Assembly: GCA_963556495.2 (NCBI GenBank)
Contig: OY747712.1
Coordinates: 29,175,735 to 29,239,734, forward strand
Source of the DNA: Valencia hispanica
Lineage: Eukaryota; Chordata; Actinopteri; Cyprinodontiformes; Valenciidae
Reading direction: 5' to 3'
Length of the DNA stretch: 64,000 nt
Shown here: piece by piece, positions 9,363-21,300 of the stretch
Numbering within the stretch: position 1 is the first letter of the stretch
Layout: the number at the start of each line of letters is the position of its first letter
Made by a program: the position numbers and the translations under genes
The notes under the pieces: model-generated
What the model was told of the DNA's origin: nothing
Seen by the model: the letters and a program-made list of their open reading frames with translations, nothing else
Databases searched by the model: none

Positions 9363-12300
9363 GTAAGGACAGGACAAAATTTCACTGACAAAATTTTACG
9401 CCAAGAATTATTTTCTATTTGTGATCACAGAAAAAAATATTTATATTTAACTTTCAGGTTAAATGTTTCTTTCAGGGCACACAAGGTATCATAGGTCTAA
9501 AAGGAAGAAAGGGTGAGAAAGGGTACTCTTTTGTGAGGGGTACTAAAGGTGAGTCTGTTTCACATTCACTTGTATTAATATCAGTTTCATAGAAGAAAGA
9601 TCTATTAAAAAACGTATATTATTTTGAATCTGTGACTTTTCATTTATTTATTTATTTCTCAAATTTCCTGTATTTAGTAAACAGAAGAAGGCAAACACTG
9701 CATACTGTCTTCTGTCATTTAAAAATAACTTAGATAAATCATAGACGGCAATTGTCAGTACATCAGTTCTCATACATAGACAGATTCAAATTCTGCATGT
9801 CTTGTCTCTGGAAGGTACTAAGGGGGACAAAGGAGAGCCAGGATATGGTGGTGCCCCAGGAAGAACAGGTAAGCTTGGACAAGATGGTTTCCCTGGTCCT
9901 GTGGGAGATCCTGGTCCACCTGTAAGTATGAATTTGTTTAATTTGTGCATTCTTGGAGTTAAGAATGGCATAACTAGTGATTTTATGGGGCTTTACTAGT
10001 ATTTTGGATTACACTCCGCTGTAAACTTGTTTTTGCACTCATTATAAATAGTAATATATCAAAGGATTCAAGCAAACATTATTGTAAGTCTTTAAATAAA
10101 AGAGTAACACAACTTTTCAAGCCACTGTGGCTTGAATCGTTTGGTGCAAATGTCTATTTTTGCAGGGATCTAGCTATCGAGAACTTCCTGGACCCAAAGG
10201 TTTTCAGGGTCCTCCTGGACCCATAGGATTGCCTGGCCCTGTGGGTCTCCCAGGCCCTGGGTTTCCTGGCCTAGTGGGAGTGCCTGGACTTCAAGGAAAT
10301 CAGGGATTTCCAGGGCTTCCTGGAGTCCCGGGACGACCAGGTCCTCCAGGTCAGATCTCGTGTTGTGCTATTATGGTTCTCCCATTTCTACCTCAGCCAA
10401 AGTTTCTAAATGAAAATGTTGCTTTTTTTTGATCAGGTGAAACAGAACCATGCTGTCATGAAGATCACATTGGCCCACCAGGGTCTAAGGGTGAGCCAGG
10501 GTTACCAGGTAATTCTTTTATTGCCATTTACCAGAAGTGGTGACCAGGGCTTTTGTTCAGACAATAAACTGCTTGTAATGAACAAAAAATATTCATGTTC
10601 ATTGATAAACTTGTGTCAGTGTTGAATTTTTAAATTTAAGGTCTTCAAGGTCAACCAGGAAGACATGGATATCCAGGAGCTCCAGGACAACAAGGACCTA
10701 AAGGCATGATGGGAGACAGTGGAGGAACTGTGACCGGACCACCAGGTAATTATTTCTATGAAATTAAAATCTATCTAAGCTTTTGTGTTCCATGAAACAT
10801 CAACATGAAATGACAAGTAAAAATTATTTCATCATAACCTTGCCAACTATTGCTTGTACCTGGCTCTAGGATCTAATGGCACAAATGGAGATCCAGGTGA
10901 CCGTGGTCCCAGTGGGATTAGCTTGAATGGCCCTGAAGGTCTTCCTGGGTTACCAGGGCTACGTGGAAGAAAGGGGGACCCGGGAGACATCTTCTCAGCT
11001 CGACCAGGTGTCAATGGTGCCCCTGGACCACGAGGAGCTGTAGGGTCATATGGAATTCCTGGAATCTCTGGTCATCCAGGATTACCAGGTAATGTTTAAT
11101 GACCTACATGGCAAGACAAAAATACTTATGTCAATTTAGGCTTTATTTAATATTAAAATACAGAAAAAGCACAAATTACTTTGTTGGAAACTTCAAGGTG
11201 TTTGTGTACAACGGAACTCTTGAAAAGTTCTACCTGGAAATTTCAGGATTACAAGGCCAACCAGGACCACAAGGCCATAAAGGAGATCCTGGGGACAGCG
11301 GTGACCCTGGAGATACTGGTCTCCAAGGTCCATCATGTACTATTTGTGAATCAGTAGGCCCACCTGGACCTCCAGGACCTTTAGGACGCCCCGGTAAACA
11401 AGGAGTGCCAGGTGAGCACATCATAGTTTGCATTAATGCTATAAAGAAATAAATATCTTTCCTAATTTTTCACATATTTTGTAATATTATAAAGGCTACC
11501 TTGGTCAGAGAGGTGTGAGGGGAGATGTGGGTCCACCTGGTCAAGGACAGAAAGGTTTTAAAGGTAATCCTGGTGGTCCTGGTGCTCCGGGCCCTGTTGG
11601 ACCAAGAGGCATTGTTGGTCTTACAGGGGATCCTGGTATTGATGGTTTTCAGGGACAGAAAGGTGAGTCAGTAATGATTCATTGGTATGTAATTCTTCAG
11701 CAAACAACTATGTAATCCTATCTTCTGGTTTTTTAACAATGGACTCAGTTTGTTGTCAATCCGAACAATGAACAGCCTTGGCACACTTTTAAATTATCCT
11801 TGTGTGGAAAAAAAAGTTTTGCTTATTTATTTAGGTGAAAAAGGCTTCCCTGGGAATCATGGTTCTAGAGGTACGCCTGGGCATCCTGGGCCTCCAGGCC
11901 CAAGTGGTGAGAAGGGGGAAAGAGGTTTACCTGGTCGTTATGGAAATGCAGGTGATCCAGGACTGGTCGGTAAAAAAGGTAAATCAAATACAAAACAATT
12001 ACTACATTCTCCCCTTATAGTTTATGTCTATTCAAAGTTATCTATTTGACTACAGGTCAAGTAAATAGAAATTGAAATAGGAAGAGTATTAAAACAATCT
12101 GCTAAAGTGAAATATACTGAGAATAAAATTGACTCAAAGTGGATGAACCGCTTTTGGATCTCCTGCTGATTATCATAAATATTAGAAACAGTTAATGTCC
12201 TAGTAAGAGAGCACTTTTATGAAAACAGAAAAAAACACACATTGCAGAAAGAATAAATATTCAGTTATGTGTCTGTGTGTGAAATAAGTGATCATATTTT

Positions 12301-15300
12301 GGATACTTTTATTTGTAAAATACCTGCAACAAATATTCAAACAAAAGAAAATACCACTTTACTATCTTGCACTTTAAAGTGAGATGCCAATAATTTGGGA
12401 TTCTTTTAAAATATGCTGACATAACCCCTGACTCACAGAACCTTTCCCTTCAAGGCAAGCTATACAATTTCCTGTTTTAAAAACCCCATTGTCTTAATTT
12501 ATAACAAAATAAATTTACAAGAATCAACTATGAGTTGAAATTCCTTCCTGTTGTTATAATTTTGTTTACTTTATTCAGTAATATAATTTGTTTCAGAGTT
12601 TGATTGTTGTTTTTTTTGCATTTTCTGGTTTGTGCTTGCTTGATGTATATTTTTTTTTCTTTCTTGCTTTGCTGATTAGCTACTTTGGCCGAATTTACTA
12701 TGATTTTTTTAAAATTGCATGGTTTGACTCTGGCTGGCTAAACACAGTGACAGTCACAGTTGTAAATAATTATTCAGACAAACATTTATTTGTTTGTTAG
12801 AGGTTTGCGTTTTTCAACCATTGCTTTTGTTCTAGTGTTGCTCTTTCTGTATTCGATCTGCAAACACTGAGATTTTTCTGTGATCTCTCCAGGTTTACCT
12901 GGACCCATGGGATTGCCAGGAATATGTCCAACTGTCAATGTGACAAAAGGCCCGTCTGGATTTTCTGGAAAAAGGGGGCCTTCTGGTCAGCCAGGATTTG
13001 CAGGCAATACAGCTTTAACTTGAACCTTTTTTAAAATAATATTATACATTTTTGCAATGTTACAGGCGGTGGCACATTACCCGTTTTTAATCTGTTGCAT
13101 CTCCTCCAGGAAACAAAGGCAAAACAGGCATGCCCGGTGATTCTGGGCCTGATGGATGGCCAGGATCACAAGGATTAAAAGGGTTTGCTGGTATTCCAGG
13201 TAGAAAAGGATTATCAGGACCCCATGGATATCGTGGTGTTAAAGGGTCCCCAGGTCCAAGGGGATATTTTGGGAACACTGGTGATCAGGTACACAAAATG
13301 ATTTATTATTTCCGATGGCCCAGTCAAGACTACTAGACAACAGGTTTCACCCAAATATGTGTTTCAGTTACTTTGGTAAAAGCAGATATTACATTAGCAA
13401 AAAGCCTAAGAAAAAATAAAAGTATAAGACTTACAAGGCTAAATTCATGCAGTAGCATGTCTGACGTTCTGAATAGAGAATCAGTTATGAACTCATGAAT
13501 AACCTGACCTGGGGCTAGGTATACATAAATAATAACCTGTGCTTAATCATGTTGTTTGAAAGTGGTGAATTCAGGTTTTACACCAAAAGTCAAGAATGCT
13601 ACCCAGGTTATAAAATCCATTTGATATGCTAGCAATATTCATGCTCATTCTAAACATGCCACTTGTCTAACACAACACCCTGCCTTAATTGCCATCTCCA
13701 TACGGGGTGGGCTACATGAAAATGACATCCTATCATCACAACTGTGCCTCAGGAGCCAAGGCTTGGTCACTGAGGCTTGTGCCTAAAACGTAATGATAAA
13801 ATACAGATTAATTTGGGATGGTTATTATAGACATTTTGTTGATTAGAATATACTGTATTCTAAATTATATGTTCATGTTGTCCTCTAGGGAGATCCAGGG
13901 CCACTAGGACAAATTGGTATCCCTGGCCTCCCAGGATTTACTGGTGCAAAAGGTAAGACATAAGTTGGGGTGTTCTATGTTAGTGGTGGAGTCTATACAG
14001 CTGAATTCAATTTGTGAAAAAGGTAAATCCATGGCAGTAGGCTATTTTTCATCTGATTTCTATTTTCATCTGATCTAACACTTGAACTTGTGAAATGGAA
14101 TGCAGTACAAACATAATTTAAAGTAACATAATTATTGTGACAGCAATCTCAAGCTGATTAAAAAGGAATTAACAAATTCTCAAAAAAAGATCCAAACTCA
14201 CTCTTTTGTTTTGTACTCCAAGACTGCATAAAAGACCCACCAGAAATATGGAGGGGAAAATAACATAGTTCTTTGCTAAATACCTTTTTCTCTTTTTTGT
14301 ATCATCAATTTATTTACACATAAAAAAATAAAATTTATTTCATCCCAAAAGTAGGTATTATAACATTCCACTACTTCAGTCTCATATCTAGCCTCTTGTA
14401 CCTCCGAATAATCTTTGGAATTCTCCAGTAAGTTAACCTAAAATGTTCATGATTCTTCTACAGCAAATATTAAGACTTGCATTCATTTTCATTTTAAACC
14501 AGTTACTGGTACCTTTTCTGTTAAATTCAGATTCAGAAAACCTGCCTCTAAAATTTTCTTCCTTCCTCCAGAACCTTCCTCTAAAATGTTCCTTGCAAAA
14601 ACAAAATTATGTGATTTATGAACACTCGTATTTAATAGTTATAAAATAAGTTACACATTCTAGAGCGTAGCCTTTTCTGCTTAGTGTTCCAAATATTAGC
14701 CAACAGCCAGTCATTCTCCTTTTAATAGGAATGCATTATGTACAAGGTTATCCATGCACCGTTGTTTTTTCGGAATATTTACATTTTAACTTTAAAATGA
14801 TAATTTAAGCTATATGAACTATCTGCTACCCACACTTTACATGCATATGACATATTTTGTGTAAAGAACAGGTCAAATAGCTTCTGTCTTACTTGTATAT
14901 GTTGGATTACTTAGGTGTTTGAGTTTTAAGTTTTAGTTATCTCATTTCCTTGTTCAGTTTACATTAACATTTTTGTTTATTTCTTGGTGTTTTGTTATGT
15001 GTTATTTGAGTTTTTCCTTCCACCTGGTTTCTCACCCTCAGGTGCTCTTATGTTAGGTTTCTCTTCTTTTGTTTACTTATGTTGATAGTTAGTCTTTATT
15101 TCTCTTTAATATAGTTCTGTCTAGTCCCTTCTTATGTTTTGTTCTTGGCCTTCCTCTCTATTTTTCCTGCCATTTTGCATTCCTTCCCAGCTACTAACTG
15201 CCTCCACCTGTTCGCTCCCTCTCACCTGCAACTGCTGCCCACTAATCAGTCCTCAAGTTTCTCTGCCATTTCCTTACTCCCTCCTGTGTATTTAAACACT

Positions 15301-18300
15301 TCTCATTCAGTCACTACTTGAGAGTTCCTTGTCAAAGATTCCGTCATTTTACCCCTTCGTGTTTCCTCATCTGGGTCAGCTTCCCTGAGCTTTGGACTTT
15401 CACAAAATAAATCATGGGAAAAAACTTCTCAAAACCCCTCTCTGCATCTGAGTCCGTCCTTACACTCATGACAGTATAATAACAAAAGCAATGCACGTTT
15501 GTTTATATAGCACAATCCATACACAAAAAAAAATCAAAGTGCTTTAAAGGGAAAAACAGGGGGGGTCTGAAAAAAAATAACCTTAAGGCTTTGAAAATCA
15601 CTGGATGAATAGTAACAAATGTTGAAATGCACATTATTCTTAAGCTGTAAGCAGTAATGTTTGCAGTCCTTATTTAAAGGAGGAAACACTTTTTGCACAT
15701 TTCAGGTTTAGAGGGAGTTTGTTCCAGAGCAGTGGCGGATATAAACTGAATGCTGCATCCCCTTGTTTAGTTCTGTTTACTGAGAACAGGGTCCACATGG
15801 CTTGTTTATTGACAAGCAAATCAGTATTTTGTGCTTTACAGACGAATACTACATTTTAACATCTGTCTTTGGACAAACAGGGAGCCCGTGCAGTTCTTTA
15901 AGAACTTTTGTAATGTCATTCCTAGTATTGGTCAGGATTCTGGCAGTAGCATTTTAGATGAGCTCCGGCTGCCTTGCTTGCTTGCTACTGAAGATGAAAA
16001 CGTTAGCTAATTTTCTGTATCCTTTTTTTTTGACAGGAAACCATTTTTCTGGCAACGTTTTTGAAACAATACTAAGCTGATTAAGATTTGACTTGTAGTC
16101 ACAATTGATTTTTGTTCAATATTTCTAACATTCAAATGAAACAAAGATGACTTTATGTGCAAAAGCCCATCTTTCAGTATAGTGTGATAAACTGTATCAA
16201 AATCACCACTAAGTTCAAACAACACTGAGACAGAAGTTTTTGGTCCATTACTGTTAAGATGTACTGTATATCATTCAAAGCCTTTGCAAATGCCATCTTG
16301 GTGCCTTCATGTATTCTAAAAGCCTAAGTGGAAAATGCTGATGATATAATCTTTTATCATTAAATGGTGATTGCAGGTTTCACAGTGGCACAGTTGGTAG
16401 CACTGTTACCTTGTAGCAAGTAGGTTCTGGGTTTGAATCCCAGCCTGGGGTCTTTCTGCATGAAGTTTTCATGTTCTCCCTGTGCTTGCGCAGGTTCCCT
16501 CCGAGTACTCCAGCTTCCTCCCACAGTCTAAAAACATGACTATTAGGCTAATTGGTCTTTCTAAGTTGCCCTTAGGTGTGAGTGTGTGCGTTCATTGTTG
16601 TTTGTCCTATGTGTCTGTGTGTTGCCCTGCGATGGACTGGAAACCTACCCAGGGTGTACCCCGCTTCTCACCCAATGATTGCTGGAGATAATCATTATTA
16701 GCGTTTTATTCTCCCTTTTCTGTCTTCCTCTTTTTAACTCCTGATTATAGGTATGGGGACTCTCTTTATATAAGATACACATACGTGAAAACAAATAGAT
16801 ATAAAGTTATACATATACATTTCAGTCCATCAAGAATTTACAGATAAATTAACCTGTTTTAGGTAATAAAGGGCAGTCCTATGGTAAACCTGGTCCACAG
16901 GGACTCAAAGGAATACAAGGGGAGGTCGGGCCCAGTGGTAAGATCATGTCTAAAAAATAGCATGACAAAAAATGACACAAATTTTATTCTGACTATAAAT
17001 ACAATGTAACTTTGCAAATTGCAGTTTTAACCAAATGTATTCTTATCTAGCACCTAGAGGAAGTCCAGGGGAACCAGGTGACCCAGGACCCAGGGGAAGG
17101 CCGGGGCAACCTGGATATCCAGGGATTGCTGGGGAAACTGGAAGACAAGGAAGACCAGGTGACTATCACTGAAGAATTGGGATGAAAAATATATACCTCA
17201 CAGCCTGCTAGCAGGTTGTTGCTATGGTTGGTACAAAAGGTTGTTACTGTAAAGATTTGCTCCATTTGTGTGTTGTTTTCCCTATATTTACACGTGTTAT
17301 GTCTATTAGCAAACTTGCTTTGTTTAATCCGTAGTCAAGTGTTAATCTTATTGATAAAGAATACTGACTCATGGGGATATTGGTAACATTCTTAAATTGC
17401 AATGTGACTTTAGATCTCATAATTTCCTTACTTGAAAATAAAAAATCTTTAAGTGCATGAATACATCCTGCATTATTAATATAATGTGAAAAGTAAAATA
17501 CATTCAGTTACGATGGTCTGCAACCTTTTTTGTTTGGGATTGTCAGAACATGTGATCTCATGGTTCACAGATTACTTGAGTGACAGGACACAATGCGTTA
17601 AATGTGATGGTTTGTGTTCTAAATTTTTGAGTGTCCACAAGGGGGTGCCACAGGGTTCAGTCTTAGGACCCCTCCTGTTCATTATGTATATTAATGAAAT
17701 AGGACAGAATGTGCCAGATGCTAATATGCATTTTTATGCTGATGACACAATTATATACTGTTTTGGAACATCACCTGCTAAAGCTGTTGAGTGTTTACAG
17801 AAAGCTTTTAATGTGGTCCAGCAAACGCTTCTGCAGTTAAAATTGGTCCTTAACTCTGATACGACTAAACTAATGTTGTTTTCAAACTCTAGGAAGGGAC
17901 CTTAAAGTATCCCTTCAGTGACCACTCTTGAGGGAAATATCATAGAGGTGGTTCATACATACAAATACATCGGTGTCTTGCTTGATGACTACCTCACCTT
18001 CAAACCCCATATAGACAATCTAGAGAAGAAACTCAAACTCAGGTTGGGCTTTTCCTTTCAAAATAAATTGTGTTTTTCTTTTGAGGTGAAAAAACGCCTT
18101 GTCACTGCAACATTTTTATCTAGTCTGGACTATGTAGACCTTTTGTTTATGAATGCTTCAGCTCAAAGTCTTCATAAGATTGACTTGGTTTATCATGCCA
18201 CTCTGAGGTTTGTTACTAACTGCAGAGCCTTGAACCATTATTGTAAATTGTATTCTCACGTGGGATGGCTGTCTTTATCCAACAGGAGGTTGGGACATTG

Positions 18301-21300
18301 GTACATTTTTATTTATAAGGCCATGCTTAGACTTCTGCCCACCTACATCTGTAATTTAATCTCACGGAGAAGTGTTGTTTCTCACAGTTTGCGTGCAAAT
18401 GGTAAATTGTTACTTTGTGTTCCATTTGCCCGGAGAGAACTGGGAAAAAGGGCTTTTGTTTTCTCTGCTCCTTCTTCATGGAACAGGTTGCAAGATGAAT
18501 GGAAATTATCTGATCTTATTTCTTTGAACACATTCATTCCAGACTGAGAGAACTTGAGACAGCCTCCTTTTAATGTAACTGTTTTTCACAATCGTGTTTG
18601 TTAGTTTATTTGTGTAATTTATTGAGTAACTTCTAACTTTTGCTGCCTCTTGGCCAGGACTCACTTGAAAAATATGTTTTTAATCTCAATTGGACTTTTC
18701 CCGATTAAATAAAGATTAAATAAAATATAAAGCAGAAATTTTTTAAGGGAAAATAAATATTTAAATCTTCATCTGGAACACTAGGATTTGCAAGAAATGT
18801 ATCTTTAAGCAAAAACAGCAAAAAACAAATGATAATTCTTCTGATTCTTTTTAAGCTTGTTGGTTTGACCTCTCCAAAATATGTGCATCATTAGGCTTTC
18901 CTGGGTTCCAAGGTCCACCAGGGCATCAAGGCTTTAGGGGTTCTCCAGGTGATGAAGGAGTTGTAGGACCACCAGGACCACCTGGCCCATATGGCTCTCC
19001 AGGTGCAATTATATTTAGAATAGATCACTATCTGAGCACACACACATGCACTCACACACAAAAACAGACTGAGTCTAGACATTGTGACTTGCAATGACTT
19101 GTGTTTTCTTTAAATATGTTAAACAGATGAAGATATTCACATTTATGTACTGAAGTGTTTTTTGTTTTTCCTTCATTATGATATCAATAGAATTCTGACA
19201 AGAGATCCATTGGAGATTGAAAGTGAATGCTGTAAAGAGAAAAGCTAATACAGTATACATCAATACGTTTTTTGTATGTTTATTGGGAGGGGAAATTATT
19301 ATTAGTGCCAACCGCACATAACAACATGGTTTTTTGTTCTCTTGGGATTTATATAAGGGCCCCTTGGAACACCAGGTCTGGATGGATTGGATGGGCTAAG
19401 AGGTCCGAAAGGGATGAAGGGAGCAAGTGGTAAGAAGAATGAGGCACATTGAAACAAACTACTAAAATTACACTTCAATAGAAAGACTCTTGTATATTCA
19501 TATATGTATTCATTAGCGTGGACCATGCTTACAAAGATTAGATTTGTTTAGACTAGAACATTTATTGACAAAAAGGTTCAAGTGATGGTGTGTCTGGAAG
19601 GATGCACTGATGGAGGCTTGAAGATTCTGTGTGGGGGAGCAGTCTTCAGAAGTCTGTCTTCTTTTTGAGCCTGCTCAGGACCCCCCAGACAAACTACCTG
19701 AAAGAAAGAGATATTAGTGCTAGGACTTGGAATGGAGGGATGAAAGGATTAGGATGGGAGTGGATGAAGGGAGGAAGGTAGGGATGAGAAAGGGGGTGTT
19801 GGGATGAAGGAGGGGATGAAAGGATGAGGGGATGAGGGAGGGGATGAAGGGATGAGGGAGGGGATGAAAGGATGAGGGAGGGGATGAGGGGATGGTAAAA
19901 TAGGGATGTAGTGCTGAGACAAGATAGAGGGTCAGGGGAGGGGGGGGGGATTTACGAGACGAGAGTCTGAGCGACGCAGGTCGCTAGGTACTCTGAGTTT
20001 AAATAGATCGCAGAATAATTAGGGATGAGATTCAGGTGTTAGATAGAGTCGAATCTGAGTAGATTGCTGAGAGAGAAGTAAATGAGGGGCGTGGTCCTGC
20101 TCACGAATACAAGTTAATACATTAACTTACATTTTTTTTATATTAAATAAATCCCCAAAATATAGAACTATATTCATAAATTCAAATTATAAATATTATG
20201 TTATAACTGTCCTATTAAAATCTAGGCATAGGCATTTCTGGCCCTCATGGACAAAATGGTTTACCTGGAGCCAAAGGTGCCCGGGGCATTTCAGGGCCTG
20301 AAGGAGCAATGATTCCAGGGTTTAAAGGCCAAAGGGGGGCACCTGGGAACACAGGTAATCCATTCTGCATTTACAGTTCCTATAAAAAGTACTAAGGCCC
20401 TGGATGTTTTACCCTTTTATTGCTATTACAAATCAATCATGATCAACAAAATGTGTTTGTTTTTTAATTGTTTTTTGTTGTTTTTTTTACAAAAAGAACA
20501 AAATACAAAAAATCCCTTTAATGTTAATGTGAAAACTGATTTCTATCAAATGAACATTAAATAAAAAATGTGGTTTTTTTAAACTGATTGCATACATTTT
20601 CCTCCCTTCAGCTTAGCATTTAAAACATGCACCTTTGGCTGCAATCACACCATGGAGTCTGTGTACATATATCTCAATCAGCCTTGCCATCTGGACACTG
20701 CAGTTTTACCCCATTATTTCTTTCTAACTGTTCAAGCTCTGTCTGTGTGGGGATCACCTGTGAACAGCCCTTTTCAAGTCCAGCCACAGATTCTTTCAGA
20801 TTAAGGTCTGGGCTTTGACAACAATTCCAGAACATCCACCTTGTGGTCCTAAAATCATTTATGTGTAGTTTTAGGTGTATGCTTTGGGTCGTTGTCTTGC
20901 TGAAAAATAAATGTTCTTCGAAGCTGTAGTTTTCTTGCAGAAGGAAACAAACTGTACTCCATGATATTTTACTGCATTGCTTTTATGTTCTACTTTTACA
21001 ACCTTTTTAGGATTTGCTCCCTGGTAACATTCCCACAGCATGATGCTGCCACCACCACCATGCTTCACAGTGGAGATGGTGTGTTTGTGGTAATGTGCAG
21101 TGTTTGGTGTCTGCAAAGCATCTTGTCTGATGGCCAAAAATTTCCCTTTTGGTCTTATCAGACTAAATAACTTTCATCCATTGACCATGGAGTCCTGACT
21201 TGAGTCTTGATATGAGTTTTTTATATTTTTTTATAGTAGCTTTCTCATTGCCACTCACCCATAAAGCTTTGACTGGTGATGAACAACAAAAGTTGTTGCA

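Larger units (their letters stand above)
13953..16862 (+). other. col4a4: col4a4 large intron with repeats
   Basis: The largest col4a4 intron wholly inside the window (2.9 kb). It holds an LTR-like segment, a decayed minus-strand LINE and a SINE, listed separately. The part 13953-14930 is AT-rich with nothing recognised. Confidence 0.7.

Noticed and set aside
9786..11433. Minus-strand proline-rich frames (for example 9786-9971, 11230-11433)
   Set aside because: They are antisense shadows of collagen Gly-X-Y exons, where GGN-CCN codons also read as Pro/Gly in reverse.
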